DNA of 64,000 bases from an uncultured Oscillospiraceae bacterium. Lineage in GTDB: Bacteria > Bacillota > Clostridia > Oscillospirales > Oscillospiraceae. Shown piece by piece: positions 34,683-43,802 of this stretch. Below the pieces are notes generated by a model. The model did no database searches. It was not told where the DNA came from and was given only the letters and a program-made list of their open reading frames with translations. The position numbers were made by a program, and so were the translations under genes. Numbering within the stretch: the stretch's first letter is position 1; each line of letters starts with the position of its first letter. The DNA is taken from NCBI GenBank assembly GCA_934569045.1, contig CAKTJX010000007.1:10627-74626 (forward strand). Direction: 5' to 3'.

Positions 34683-37043
34683 ATGACAATGGATGAACTG
34701 AAGCCGGGGCAGTCCGCCTTTATCCGCACGGTGGGCGGCGATGGGGCCCTGCGGCACCATCTGCTGGATATGGGCCTGACCCCCCAGACGGAGGTGGTGC
34801 TGCAAAAGGTAGCACCCATGGGCGACCCCATCCAGATCGCCCTGCGGGGCTATGAGCTGACGCTCCGCCTGGAGGATGCCCGGCAGATCGAAATTGAAAA
34901 CGTCCACCTGGACCCCATCCCAGTCCATGGCCGGGAGCCCCGGATTCAGCCCATCCCCCACCCCGGCGTGGGCGAGGGACGGCAGGGCAAAGATGCCCCC
35001 CTGAAGGACGGGCCCCTGACCTTTGCCCTGGCTGGCAACCAGAACTGCGGCAAGACCACCCTCTTTAACCAGCTCACTGGCGCCAACCAGCACGTGGGCA
35101 ACTTCCCCGGCGTCACCGTAGACCGGAAGGACGGCATCATCCGCAACCACCCGGAGGCCACCGTGACAGATCTGCCGGGCATCTATTCCCTGTCCCCCTA
35201 CTCCAACGAGGAGATCGTGACCCGGGATTTTCTCATGAATGACCGGCCCAGCGGCATCATCAACATTGTGGATGCCACCAACATTGAGCGGAACCTTTAC
35301 TTAACCATGCAGCTTATGGAGCTGGAGATTCCCATGGTGCTGGCCCTGAACATGATGGACGAGGTACGCTCCAACGGCGGCTCCGTGCGCATCAACGAGC
35401 TGGAGGAGATTCTGGGCATTCCCGTGGTGCCCATTTCCGCCGCCCGGAACGAGGGCATTGACGAGCTCATTGACCACGCGCTGTATGTGGCCCGGGCGGA
35501 GCAGAAGCCCCAGCGGGTGGACTTCTGCCTGGAAAGCGACGACCCTAAGGACCCGGTGGGCGCAGTGCACCGCTGCATCCACGCCGCCGCCATGCTCCTG
35601 GAGGCGGATATCCGCCGGGCGGGGCTGCCGGTGCGGTTCGCCACCACAAAGCTGGTGGAAAAGGACACTCTGATGGAGCGGAAGGTCCCTCTGAACCCGG
35701 AAAAGCAGCAGGCGTTCCATCAGCTGGTGACCATTCTGGAGCAGGAAACAGGCCTGGACCGGGAGGCGGCCATGGCCAATATGCGCTTCCAATTCCTGGA
35801 GACCCTGTGCAAAAAGACGGTGATCCGGCCCCACGAGAGCAAGGAGCACAAGCGCAGCATGGCCATTGACCGGGTGCTCACCGGAAAATATACCGCCATC
35901 CCCTGCTTCCTGGGGATTATGGCCCTGGTATTCGTCATGACATTCAGCCTCATCGGCGGCACCCTATCCGATCTCATGGAGCTGGGGGTAGACTGGGTCA
36001 CCAAGGGCATCGACCTGGCCCTCACCGCCTGGCAGATCAACCCCGTGGTCCACGATCTGGTGGTAGACGGCGTGTGTGCCGGTGTGGGCAGCGTATTGAG
36101 CTTTCTGCCCACCATTGTGACCCTGTTCTTCTTCCTGTCCATTCTGGAGGACACGGGCTATATGGCCCGGGTGGCCTTCGTCATGGACCGGCCCCTGCGG
36201 AAGCTGGGCCTGTCCGGCCGGAGCTTTGTGCCCATGCTCATCGGCTTCGGCTGCTCCGTGCCCGCCATTATGGCCACCCGCACCCTGTCCAGCGAGCGGG
36301 ACCGGAAGATGACCATTCTCTTAACCCCCTTCATGAGCTGCTCCGCCAAACTGCCCATCTATACCATGCTGGTATCCGCCTTCTTCCCCCGGCCCTATCA
36401 GCCGCTGGCCATGATCGGGCTGTATGTGCTGGGCATGGCCTGCGGGATTCTCTACGCGTTGATTCTGAAGCACACCCGTTTCTCCGGAGAGCCGGTGCCC
36501 TTCGTTATGGAGCTGCCCAACTACCGGCTGCCCAGCGCCAAGAGCGTGGGCCAGCTGATCTGGGAAAAGGCCAAGGGCTTTGTGCAGAAGGCCTTTACCA
36601 TCATCTTCGCCGCCTCCGTGATCATCTGGGTGCTGCAAACCTTTGATATCCGGCTGAATGTGGCCGCTTCCCCGGAGGAGAGCCTGCTGGCGCTGCTCGG
36701 CAGCCTGATCGCCCCCATCTTCCGGCCCCTGGGCTTCGGGGACTGGCGGGCCTCCACAGCGCTGATCACCGGCTTTACCGCCAAGGAGAGCATGGTATCC
36801 ACCCTGACGCTGCTGCTGGGCGGCGATGCCAGCCGGATCACCACCCTGTTCAGCCCCTTTACGGCGGTGGTGTTCCTGGTGTTCACCCTGCTCTACACCC
36901 CCTGCGTGGCCGCCATCGACACCGTCAAGCGGGAGATGGGCAGCGCCCGGGCGGCGGCGGTGACCGTTGTCACCCAGTGCGCCATTGCTTGGGTGGTGGC
37001 CTTCCTGGTCCGGTGCGCAGGGATGCTTTTCGGGTTGGTGTAA
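34683..37043 (+). CDS. feoB: FeoA-FeoB fusion ferrous iron transporter
   Basis: 786 aa. Residues 1-76 are an SH3-like FeoA domain (LLDMGLTPQTEV), then a linker and the FeoB G domain with G1 GNQNCGKTT (118-126), G3 DLPG and G4 NMMDE, and a membrane part of about eight helices with two Gate motifs (CSVPAIMATRT and YTPCVAAIDT). It imports Fe2+ with GTP hydrolysis. FeoA and FeoB are usually separate genes in many bacteria; the fusion is known in some Clostridia. The DtxR-like box suggests iron repression. A 43-aa Cys-rich protein follows after 4 bases. Confidence 0.96.
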   Translation: MTMDELKPGQSAFIRTVGGDGALRHHLLDMGLTPQTEVVLQKVAPMGDPIQIALRGYELTLRLEDARQIEIENVHLDPIPVHGREPRIQPIPHPGVGEGRQGKDAPLKDGPLTFALAGNQNCGKTTLFNQLTGANQHVGNFPGVTVDRKDGIIRNHPEATVTDLPGIYSLSPYSNEEIVTRDFLMNDRPSGIINIVDATNIERNLYLTMQLMELEIPMVLALNMMDEVRSNGGSVRINELEEILGIPVVPISAARNEGIDELIDHALYVARAEQKPQRVDFCLESDDPKDPVGAVHRCIHAAAMLLEADIRRAGLPVRFATTKLVEKDTLMERKVPLNPEKQQAFHQLVTILEQETGLDREAAMANMRFQFLETLCKKTVIRPHESKEHKRSMAIDRVLTGKYTAIPCFLGIMALVFVMTFSLIGGTLSDLMELGVDWVTKGIDLALTAWQINPVVHDLVVDGVCAGVGSVLSFLPTIVTLFFFLSILEDTGYMARVAFVMDRPLRKLGLSGRSFVPMLIGFGCSVPAIMATRTLSSERDRKMTILLTPFMSCSAKLPIYTMLVSAFFPRPYQPLAMIGLYVLGMACGILYALILKHTRFSGEPVPFVMELPNYRLPSAKSVGQLIWEKAKGFVQKAFTIIFAASVIIWVLQTFDIRLNVAASPEESLLALLGSLIAPIFRPLGFGDWRASTALITGFTAKESMVSTLTLLLGGDASRITTLFSPFTAVVFLVFTLLYTPCVAAIDTVKREMGSARAAAVTVVTQCAIAWVVAFLVRCAGMLFGLV

Positions 37044-37047
37044 GCCT

Positions 37048-37179
37048 ATGAATATTCAGAGCATCCTGGTTCTGGCCGCGGTTGTCGTGGGCTTTTTCGC
37101 CGCGGTCCGCCACGGCAAAAAGAAATGCAAATGCGGCTGCTGCGGGGACTGCAAAACCTGCGGCAAGTGCGGGAAGTAA
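37048..37179 (+). CDS. FeoB-associated Cys-rich membrane protein
   Basis: 43 aa: one N-terminal helix (about 5-20) and a tail with seven Cys (KKCKCGCCGDCKTCGKCGK). Proteins of this type regularly follow feoB in Firmicutes and are thought to assist its assembly or iron transfer. It starts 4 bases after the feoB stop, so it is in the same operon. Confidence 0.85.
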   Translation: MNIQSILVLAAVVVGFFAAVRHGKKKCKCGCCGDCKTCGKCGK

Positions 37180-37180
37180 C

Positions 37181-37221
37181 AAGCAAGGCATGACCGGCGG
37201 AAACGCGGCCATGCCTTGCTT
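37181..37221 (+). terminator. Hairpin after the feo operon
   Basis: AAGCAAGGCATG (37181-37192) pairs perfectly with CATGCCTTGCTT (37210-37221), one base after the Cys-rich gene's stop. T-run weak; a second hairpin with T-run lies further downstream. Confidence 0.6.
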
Positions 37222-37244
37222 CTAATTGGGGGTTGTCAAACAAA

Positions 37245-37277
37245 GGCATCCCCTGCTGGGGGAAGGCAGGGGATGCC
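37245..37277. repeat. Hairpin with GGATACGTTC end, likely element D
   Basis: GGCATCCCCTGC (37245-37256) and GCAGGGGATGCC (37266-37277) form a perfect stem. It is followed by GGGGGGATACGTTCATCC, which resembles the right end of elements A-C, but no matching left end is left, so this may be a decayed copy. Confidence 0.4.
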
Positions 37278-37333
37278 CAATGGGGGGATACGTTCATCCA
37301 TGCCCTGTGAGAAAACTGGTGACATTGTTTTGC

Positions 37334-37360
37334 GGGTGCGCTACGGCGCACCCATATTTT
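37334..37360 (+). terminator. Intrinsic terminator before the GntR operon
   Basis: GGGTGCGC (37334-37341) and GCGCACCC (37346-37353), then ATATTTTTTT. Good T-run; closes the feo transcript before the next promoter. Confidence 0.7.
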
Positions 37361-37372
37361 TTTGAAAGGGGC

Positions 37373-37401
37373 TTGACAAAGCGGGACTCTTGTGTTACTG
37401 T
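37373..37401 (+). promoter_or_regulatory. Promoter of the YtrA-type operon
   Basis: TTGACA (37373-37378) and TACTGT (37396-37401) with a 17-base spacer; the -10 box lies within the operator. Confidence 0.65.
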
Positions 37402-37427
37402 ATTAGTGTGCTAATACAGTAACACAA
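37390..37427. promoter_or_regulatory. YtrA-type operator, perfect inverted repeat
   Basis: TTGTGTTACTGTATTAG (37390-37406) is perfectly inverted at 37411-37427 around TGTG. It overlaps the -10 box and start of transcription and ends just before the GntR ribosome site, which fits autorepression by the GntR protein it precedes. Confidence 0.75.
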
Positions 37428-37437
37428 GGAGGAACCT

Positions 37438-37803
37438 ATGAATTGGAAATTTTCAGGGGACCGGCCGGTGTATCAGCAGATTATGGAGAATATCCGCGGC
37501 GCAATTCTGACGGGGGAGCTTACCTCCGGGGAGCGGATTGCCTCTGTACGGGATCTGGCGGCACAGGCCCAGGTGAACCCCAACACCATGCAGCGGGCCC
37601 TCACGGAGCTGGAGCGGGAAGGCCTTCTGGTCGGCGGCGGCACCAGCGGACGGACGGTTACCGGTGACAAAGAGGTGCTTGCGGCCATGCGGCAGCAGGC
37701 CCTGGAGAATCTGGCGCGGGAGTGCGCGGAGAAGTTTCTGGTCTTCGGCGTGGGCCCCGACCAGGCGGCGGAGCTGCTGCGGCAGCTGGAAAAGGAGGAG
37801 TAA
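37438..37803 (+). CDS. GntR family regulator, YtrA subgroup
   Basis: 121 aa. Winged-helix GntR domain (about 8-72: PVYQQIMENIRGAILTGELT, then SVRDLAAQAQVNPNTMQRAL) and only a short C-terminal helix pair, which is typical for the YtrA subgroup. Members repress an adjacent ABC transporter operon and themselves, often released by cell-wall stress. Here the two ABC genes follow directly. Confidence 0.92.
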   Translation: MNWKFSGDRPVYQQIMENIRGAILTGELTSGERIASVRDLAAQAQVNPNTMQRALTELEREGLLVGGGTSGRTVTGDKEVLAAMRQQALENLARECAEKFLVFGVGPDQAAELLRQLEKEE

Positions 37804-37806
37804 TTT

Positions 37807-38517
37807 ATGGAGAACGCGGTGCTGCAGGCCTGTGGCCTGACAAAGCGCTACGGCGAAAAAACAGCCCTGGATACCCTGGATCTGGAGATTCCCCAGGGCA
37901 GAATCGTGGGCCTGCTGGGCCCCAATGGCAGCGGCAAGACCACCTTTATCAAGCTGGCGGCGGGCCTGCTGACCCCTACGGCGGGGGAGCTCACTGTCTG
38001 CGGAAAGGGAATTGGGCCGGAGAGCAAGGCCCTGGTGTCCTACCTGCCGGATAAAACCTATCTGAACCGGTCCCAGCGGGTGCGGGAGGTGTTGGACTTC
38101 TTCCAGGACTTCTACACGGACTTTGACCGGGCCCGTGCGGAGGAAATGCTGAAGACCTTGTCGATCGATATGGACGCGCGGCTGAAGACCCTGTCCAAGG
38201 GCAACCAGGAGAAGGTCCAGCTGGTGCTGGTCATGTCCCGGCGGGCAAGGCTGTACCTGTTGGATGAGCCCATCGGCGGGGTGGACCCGGCGGCCCGGGA
38301 CTACATCCTGAACACCATTATCGCCAATTATGACCCCAGCGCCACGGTGCTGATTTCCACCCACCTGATTGCCGATGTGGAGCGGGTGCTGGATGAATTC
38401 ATCTTCCTGTCAAACGGCAAGGTGCTGCGGCAGGGCAGCGTAGACGAAGTGCGGGAGGAAACGGGCAAGTCGCTGGATGAACTGTTCCGGGAGGTATTCA
38501 GATGTTTGGAAAATTGA
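37807..38517 (+). CDS. ABC transporter ATPase of the YtrA-type operon
   Basis: 236 aa. Walker A GPNGSGKTT (about 38-46), signature LSKGNQEKV (unusual Lys/Asn, common in this branch), Walker B YLLDEPIGGVD and switch His in ISTHLI. Exporter-type ATPase, similar to YtrB. It begins 4 bases after the regulator stop and overlaps the permease start by 16 bases. Confidence 0.92.
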   Translation: MENAVLQACGLTKRYGEKTALDTLDLEIPQGRIVGLLGPNGSGKTTFIKLAAGLLTPTAGELTVCGKGIGPESKALVSYLPDKTYLNRSQRVREVLDFFQDFYTDFDRARAEEMLKTLSIDMDARLKTLSKGNQEKVQLVLVMSRRARLYLLDEPIGGVDPAARDYILNTIIANYDPSATVLISTHLIADVERVLDEFIFLSNGKVLRQGSVDEVREETGKSLDELFREVFRCLEN

Positions 38518-39305
38518 TCAAAGCGGAGTGGCGGTCCAGCCGCCGGGTGATCGGCGCGCTGTGCGCCGTGGTACTGATTTCCGGCCTGGTGCTGGGGCTG
38601 CTGGGGCTTGCCATGACCCAGGCGGCGTTGAACGACAGCCATATGCCGGACGTTGTGGGCGTGATCTGCGTCCTGCTGATCATGGCGGCGGTGATTGCCG
38701 TAGCATTGTCAGGTGTGGCAAGTCTCTTCTATGCCCTGTGGCGGTTCTATAAGAGCCGGTTTACAGAGGAAGGGTATCTGACCTACACGCTGCCGGTGAA
38801 CGGGCACCAACTGATGCTGTCCTCCATCCTGGCAAGCTGCCTGGAAATTCTGGCGGTAGCGGTGGCTACCATGGCGGCGGTGCTGCTGGCCGGCAGCATC
38901 TTCCTGATGGCACTGCCCTGGGGAGAGATTGGCGGCTCCGGCGTTCAGCGCATCGCGGATGGGTTCCGGGAGCTGTTCGACAGCTTCAACACCGTCAGCG
39001 GCGACATGATGAAGGTGATGCTCAGCGGGGCGCTGGCTGCCCTGTCCCAGCTGATGGTGCTGATGCTCTCCGTGACCATCGGGGCCATTGTGGCGAAGAA
39101 GCACCCCATCCTCATGGCCATTGTCACCTACTACTGCATCCAGTTCCTGCAGATGATCGTGGGGATTACCGCCGTGCTGAACTTTGACGGGCCTCTGACC
39201 AGCATGCATACCCTGGGAACGGCGGACGGGATGAGTGCGGTGATCATTGTGGTCTGCTATGGGGTGATGTATTTCCTGACCACTAAGAAATTGAATCTGA
39301 ATTGA
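38502..39305 (+). CDS. ABC-2-type permease of the YtrA-type operon
   Basis: 267 aa with six predicted helices and the ABC-2 style start MFGKLIKAEWRSSRRV. Works with the ATPase whose end overlaps it. Substrate unknown; relatives respond to wall-active antibiotics. Stop at 39305. Confidence 0.88.
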   Translation: MFGKLIKAEWRSSRRVIGALCAVVLISGLVLGLLGLAMTQAALNDSHMPDVVGVICVLLIMAAVIAVALSGVASLFYALWRFYKSRFTEEGYLTYTLPVNGHQLMLSSILASCLEILAVAVATMAAVLLAGSIFLMALPWGEIGGSGVQRIADGFRELFDSFNTVSGDMMKVMLSGALAALSQLMVLMLSVTIGAIVAKKHPILMAIVTYYCIQFLQMIVGITAVLNFDGPLTSMHTLGTADGMSAVIIVVCYGVMYFLTTKKLNLN

Positions 39306-39321
39306 TAACGGGAGCGCCGGT

Positions 39322-39348
39322 AGGGGCGGCTGGTGTGTGGCCGCCCCT
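39322..39348 (+). terminator. Hairpin after the ABC permease, GGGGCGGC type
   Basis: AGGGGCGGC (39322-39330) pairs with GCCGCCCCT (39340-39348). It shares GTAGGGGCGGCT with element A, so it may be a decayed repeat used as terminator. No T-run. The rest of the gap to 39538 holds only a repeat and a terminator. Confidence 0.45.
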
Positions 39349-39391
39349 TGCTTGTTAGTGCAAGAACTTTATTTTTTGCCTTTTTGAGGGG

Positions 39392-39437
39392 GCCCTGTCC
39401 AAAAGCTAAACAGCAAAGTTTTTGCATAAACAGGCTA
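39392..39437. repeat. Dispersed repeat, copy 2
   Basis: Shares GCCCTGTCC, AGCAAAGTTTTTGCATA and CAGGCT with 10126-10193, in the same order, with a shorter central part. Confidence 0.5.
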
Positions 39438-39488
39438 GTAACCGCCCCTTGAGGCTTAGATTTTTTTCATTATACTTCATGAAATAGA

Positions 39489-39520
39489 AAAACAGCCCTG
39501 CCGAAAGGCGGGGCTGTTTT
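39489..39520 (-). terminator. Terminator of the esterase/ATP-grasp/ABC operon
   Basis: A 14-bp stem (39489-39502 with 39507-39520, one G-T pair, loop GAAA) follows the binding-protein stop on the minus strand and ends in a T-run (TTTTTC). Confidence 0.85.
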
Positions 39521-39538
39521 GTATGAATGCATTGTGGA

Positions 39539-40333
39539 TTACTTGCTGCTGATATCCGCACCGAAGTATTTGTTGGAGAGCTCGGTGAGGGTTCCGTCGG
39601 CGCGGAGGGCGTCGATGGCCTTGTTGACGGCTTCCAGAAGGGAAGCGGTGGCATCGCCCTTCTGCATGGGGATGGCAATTTCGTTGGCGTCGGCGGAGGT
39701 GGCGACGATCTTGATGGCGGCATCGGGATGCTGGCTCAGATAGTCGTAGAAGGACACATCCGCGTTCAGGGTGGCATCAGCCCGGCCCTGGAGCACCATC
39801 TGGATGGTCTCGTCCAGAGTGTCTACGCCGGAGCAGGTGGCCCCGTATTGCTCGGCCAGCTCCATATAGGTGCTGCCGATGGAGTTGGCGGTGGTCTTGC
39901 CCTTCAGGTCCTCAAAGGAGTGGATGGTGTCGTTGTCCTTACCCACCACCAAAGCGGTGCTGATGTAGGCATAGGGGGTGGAGAAGTCGTAGGTCACCTT
40001 CCGGCTGTCGGTGATGTCCACGCCGTTGATGACCATGTCGTACCGTCCGGCCTCTACACCGGCCAGCAGGCCGTCCCATTCGCCTTCCACAAAGGTGGCC
40101 TTGACCCCCAGCTTTTCGGCAATGGCGGTGCCCACCTCCACATCGTAGCCCACCAGGGAGCCGTCGTCATCGTGGAAGGACCAGGGCGCCCAGTTGCCCT
40201 CCAGGGCAATGACCAGCTCTCCCTTGCTCTGAATCTGGGCCAGACGGTCAGAGGCCGTATCCTGCTTCTTGCCGCAGGCGGACAGCAGCATCAGCGCGGC
40301 GGCTGCCAGGGCGGCGAAACGTGACTTTTTCAT
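39539..40333 (-). CDS. Polar amino acid ABC transporter binding lipoprotein
   Basis: 264 aa. Lipobox LLSAC (Cys20), then a type 3 bacterial solute-binding fold with [20 protein letters not shown] (about 48-67) and [20 protein letters not shown] (about 83-102). It resembles binding proteins for cystine, glutamine or related amino acids; the ligand residues are not specific enough to name one. The gene overlaps the end of the ATPase gene by four bases (ATGA) and is the last gene of the operon. Confidence 0.92.
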   Translation of the reverse strand: MKKSRFAALAAAALMLLSACGKKQDTASDRLAQIQSKGELVIALEGNWAPWSFHDDDGSLVGYDVEVGTAIAEKLGVKATFVEGEWDGLLAGVEAGRYDMVINGVDITDSRKVTYDFSTPYAYISTALVVGKDNDTIHSFEDLKGKTTANSIGSTYMELAEQYGATCSGVDTLDETIQMVLQGRADATLNADVSFYDYLSQHPDAAIKIVATSADANEIAIPMQKGDATASLLEAVNKAIDALRADGTLTELSNKYFGADISSK

Positions 40334-41112
40334 AAACTTTCCTCCTGTTTTCCGGGAAGCGGCTGGGCCCCTTCCTCTAAGATGGTCCGTAGAAACGCGC
40401 GGGCGCGCTCCTGCTTGGGCTGCCGGAAGAAATCCTCTGGACGGCTCTCTTCCAAAATCACGCCGTCCTCCATGAACACAACCTTGGAGGAGACGTTTTT
40501 TGCGAAATTCATTTCGTGGGTGACCACCAGCATGGTCATGCCCTCCTGGGCCAGCTGCCGCATCACCGCCAGCACCTCGCCGGTGAGCTCCGGGTCCAGG
40601 GCGGAGGTGGGCTCATCGAAAAGAATGATCTCCGGGTCCGTGGCAAGCCCGCGGGCAATAGCTACCCGCTGCTGCTGGCCGCCGGAAAGCTGGCTGGGAT
40701 AGGCGGAGGCCCGGTCCGCCATGCCCACCTTCTGAAGCATCTTCATGCTGATGGCTTCCGCCTCGGCCTTGGGCATTTTCCGGGCCACAATGAGCCCCTC
40801 GGTGACGTTTTGCAGGGCGGTTTTGTTCCGGAACAGATTGTAGTTCTGGAAGACAAAGGCGGTCTTCTTCCGGATTCGGGCAATGTCCTTTTTCGATGCG
40901 CCGTGGAGCGGTACGGTCTCCCCATCGAAGACCATTTCCCCATCGTCCGCGGTTTCCAGGAAGTTGATGCACCGCAGCAGCGTTGTCTTGCCGGAGCCGC
41001 TTTTGCCCAGAATGGCCACCACGTCACCCTTTTCCACGGACAGGTTTACACCCTTCAGGACGCCCTGCCCGTCAAAGGCCTTGTGAATGTTTTTAATTTC
41101 CAGCATTGCCAT
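40330..41112 (-). CDS. Polar amino acid ABC transporter ATPase
   Basis: 260 aa from the ATG at 41112 (a GTG at 41118 overlapping the permease stop is an alternative). Walker [10 protein letters not shown] (about 36-44), Q-loop FVFQNYNLF, signature LSGGQQQRV, Walker [19 protein letters not shown] family. Between the permease and binding-protein genes, with no gaps. Confidence 0.94.
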   Translation of the reverse strand: MAMLEIKNIHKAFDGQGVLKGVNLSVEKGDVVAILGKSGSGKTTLLRCINFLETADDGEMVFDGETVPLHGASKKDIARIRKKTAFVFQNYNLFRNKTALQNVTEGLIVARKMPKAEAEAISMKMLQKVGMADRASAYPSQLSGGQQQRVAIARGLATDPEIILFDEPTSALDPELTGEVLAVMRQLAQEGMTMLVVTHEMNFAKNVSSKVVFMEDGVILEESRPEDFFRQPKQERARAFLRTILEEGAQPLPGKQEESL

Positions 41113-41114
41113 GG

Positions 41115-41783
41115 TCACACCGCCCCGTAAGAATTCAGTTTCTTTTCCCCGATGCTTTGCAGCTTGGTCAGCACTGTGCAGAACAGCAGGTAGATGAGGG
41201 CAACCTCGATGTAAAGCGCCAGATGCTCATAGTACCGGGAGGCGATGCGCTGGGTCACCATGAACATCTCCATCACTGTGATGTTCGCGGCCAGGGAGGT
41301 ATCCTTCACCATGGAGATCAGGTTGTTGGACAGGGAGGGGAAGGCGGTCCGCATGGCCTGGGGCAGCACAATCCGGCGCATGATCTGCATATAGCTCATG
41401 CCCACGCAGTAGCCCGCCTCCAGCTGCCCCTTGGGCACGGATTCCAGGGCGGCCCGGATGGTCTCGGCGCAGTAGGCTCCCTCGTTGATGGAGAACACCA
41501 GCACCGCCGAGGGGAAGGGGGCCAGCATGATGCCCAGGTTCGGCAGACCGTAGAAGATCACATACAGCTGCACCAGCAGCGGCGTACCCCGCACCACCCA
41601 GATATAAAACCGGGCCAGCTGCTTCAGCACTTTTACGTTGGCGAACTGCACCATGGCGGTGACCACCGCGATGATCAGCGCCAGGGAAAAGGAGATCACC
41701 GTCAGCGGAATGGTCATGGTGAGGCCCGGCAGCAGGATCTTCGGGAAGGAATCCACTAAGATTCCCAAAAGTCGTTGACTCAA
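41115..41783 (-). CDS. Polar amino acid ABC transporter permease
   Basis: 222 aa with five helices and the EAA motif ([20 protein letters not shown], about 145-164). The start appears to be a TTG at 41783, since AAGGAGG lies six bases upstream and no ATG or GTG in frame has a site. It follows the ATP-grasp gene by 17 bases. Confidence 0.92.
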   Translation of the reverse strand: MSQRLLGILVDSFPKILLPGLTMTIPLTVISFSLALIIAVVTAMVQFANVKVLKQLARFYIWVVRGTPLLVQLYVIFYGLPNLGIMLAPFPSAVLVFSINEGAYCAETIRAALESVPKGQLEAGYCVGMSYMQIMRRIVLPQAMRTAFPSLSNNLISMVKDTSLAANITVMEMFMVTQRIASRYYEHLALYIEVALIYLLFCTVLTKLQSIGEKKLNSYGAV

Positions 41784-41800
41784 TACGCTCCTCCTTATGC

Positions 41801-42991
41801 TCAGAACCGATCGGCCAGGTCCTGATAGAACGCGTTCATTTCTTCCTCGGTATCAAAATTGCCCACATACATCTGGTTCGCCATGGCCCCGGACAGGGCA
41901 TCGGGGATGCGCCCGTTCATGACGATGTGCTTGCCGTACTTCATCATGATCTCGTAGTCATCCAGCTTGTAATGGGTGCCGTCCCGGCGGCCGTAGAAGG
42001 CACAGTAGTGGTGGGCCCCGGTGGGCTTGGTATTGGCGTCAAAGCAGACCATGTCTGCCCAGATTTTGTAGACATCGGTCTCCTGGCTGTAGTTGTACAT
42101 CTCCGGGGTGTAGCCGCCGGAGGGACGCATATTGACCTCCAGACCCAGCACATCCCCCTTCTTGCCCAGCCCGTCCTGATCCTCGGTCAGGACGAAGAAC
42201 TCCAGGTGGACAAACCGGCTCTTCACGCCGAAGGCCTTGACGGTCCGAAGCCCGGCGGTGCGGATTTTCTCCGGCAAGTCCTTCACCAGGTAGTATACAG
42301 AGTCCGTGTTATCGTTGACGATATCCATAATGGACATGGGGGTGATGTTGCCGGACTCGAACAGGGGCAGCCCCTTGGAGTCGATGATGGCGTCGTAGGT
42401 CTGGACATAGCCCCGGACGTACTCCTCCATGATGTAGACCTCATCGTCCTTGTGCTCCAGGAAGAATTCCAGATCCTGGTCGCTGGAGAGCTTGTAGGTG
42501 TTGTTGGCACCAACGCCGTTGTCGGGCTTGACCACCACGGGATAGCCCACGGTGTGGGCAAATTCCAGGCAGTCTTCCAGCCCCTCCACCATGTGATAGC
42601 GGGCGGTGGGCAGACCTGCCTTGGCATAGTACTCCTTCATGGCGGACTTGTACTTGATTTTGCGCATATCCTGGGACTTGGGCCCGGTGGTGATGTTGAA
42701 GTCCGTCCGCAGCCGGGCATCCTGCATGAGCCAATACTCATTGTTGGATTCCAGCCAGTCGATCTTTCCGTACTTGAAGCTGAAGAAGGCCACGGCCTTG
42801 AAGACCTCGTCATAATTTTCCAGGCTGGACACCTTATAATATTCGTCCAGGCTGTCCCGCAGCTCCTGCAGCAGGTTCTCGTAGGGGCAGTCGCCGATGC
42901 CCAGGACCCGCATCCCGTTCTTTTTCAGCTCCGCGCAGAATTTCCAGTAGGTCATGGGGAAATTCGGGGAAATAAAGATGAAATTTTTCAC
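41801..42991 (-). CDS. ATP-grasp ligase of unknown substrate
   Basis: 396 aa. An N-terminal pre-grasp fold (about 1-100), then the ATP-grasp domain: YPVVVKPDNGVGANNTYKL (about 155-173) holds the P-loop-like Gly-rich strand and Lys, EEYVRGYVQTYDAI follows, and GLEVNMRPSGGY (about 290-301) gives the metal-binding Glu-x-Asn. These enzymes join a carboxylate to an amine via an acylphosphate. Its position between two esterase genes and an amino acid importer suggests making or handling an amino-acid conjugate; this is inference. Confidence 0.85.
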   Translation of the reverse strand: MKNFIFISPNFPMTYWKFCAELKKNGMRVLGIGDCPYENLLQELRDSLDEYYKVSSLENYDEVFKAVAFFSFKYGKIDWLESNNEYWLMQDARLRTDFNITTGPKSQDMRKIKYKSAMKEYYAKAGLPTARYHMVEGLEDCLEFAHTVGYPVVVKPDNGVGANNTYKLSSDQDLEFFLEHKDDEVYIMEEYVRGYVQTYDAIIDSKGLPLFESGNITPMSIMDIVNDNTDSVYYLVKDLPEKIRTAGLRTVKAFGVKSRFVHLEFFVLTEDQDGLGKKGDVLGLEVNMRPSGGYTPEMYNYSQETDVYKIWADMVCFDANTKPTGAHHYCAFYGRRDGTHYKLDDYEIMMKYGKHIVMNGRIPDALSGAMANQMYVGNFDTEEEMNAFYQDLADRF

Positions 42992-43032
42992 TTGAGGGTC
43001 ACTTCTTTCTCTCTATCAATCAGGTTTCTTTT

Positions 43033-43785
43033 TTATCCCAGCAGCCAGGGAAGATAGGTGACGACCATCTTGTGCCACCAGGGCCAGTCGTGGTTCACGT
43101 CCTTGCCCCAGTATTCAAACCGGGTGTGGATACCCTTGCGGCAGCACACCTCGTCTAACCGGCGGGTGCTCTCCAGCAGCACATCCTCCCAGGCGCCCTG
43201 GCCCACTACGACCAGGGACTTCTGGCTGTTGTACATCTGCATATAGGGGTGATCGGCGGGCATATTGTTCAGGTACAGCACTGGACAGTTGTTGTACACC
43301 AGGTCGTCACAGTAGTCCCCAAAGAACTCCTTGTTATCGTACAGGCCGGAGATGGCGAAGCAGCTGTCAAAGAGGTCCGGGCGGCGGTAGTACAGATTGG
43401 CGGCGTGCATCCCGCCCATGGAGCAGCCGAAGGTCAGAATGCCCTGATCATAGCCGTTCCGCTCCCCGCTCAGGTGCTTGATGTAGGGCACCAGCTCGTC
43501 TACAATGTAGTGATACCAGCGCTCGTGGTTCTCAATGCGCCAGCGGTTGTCCGCCCCGATGGCGGCCCAGGACTCATTGTCGATGGAGTCGGCGCAGAAG
43601 ACGGTGCACCGGCCGGACTCAATCCAGGGGGACCAGGTTTCCGGCATGTGGTTGCCCTCAAAGTCGTAGAACCGTCCGCCCTGGCAGGGGAAGAACAGCA
43701 CGGGTTTCCCACAGGAGCCGTAGGCCTTGAACTCCATGTCCCGGTTCAGGTTAGAACTGTAATGCTTGAAATAACGTACTTCCAT
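43033..43785 (-). CDS. Esterase-family alpha/beta hydrolase (first of two)
   Basis: 250 aa, esterase D/putative-esterase fold without a signal peptide. Nucleophile Ser122 in GCSMGG; His232 in VNHDWPWW; an Asp probably at about 180. Start at 43785 because GGAG lies 7 bases before. The fold hydrolyses esters or, in some relatives, transfers acyl groups. A similar but clearly different paralogue precedes it by 17 bases. Confidence 0.85.
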   Translation of the reverse strand: MEVRYFKHYSSNLNRDMEFKAYGSCGKPVLFFPCQGGRFYDFEGNHMPETWSPWIESGRCTVFCADSIDNESWAAIGADNRWRIENHERWYHYIVDELVPYIKHLSGERNGYDQGILTFGCSMGGMHAANLYYRRPDLFDSCFAISGLYDNKEFFGDYCDDLVYNNCPVLYLNNMPADHPYMQMYNSQKSLVVVGQGAWEDVLLESTRRLDEVCCRKGIHTRFEYWGKDVNHDWPWWHKMVVTYLPWLLG

Positions 43786-43802
43786 AAGTAACTCCGTTTC
43801 TT

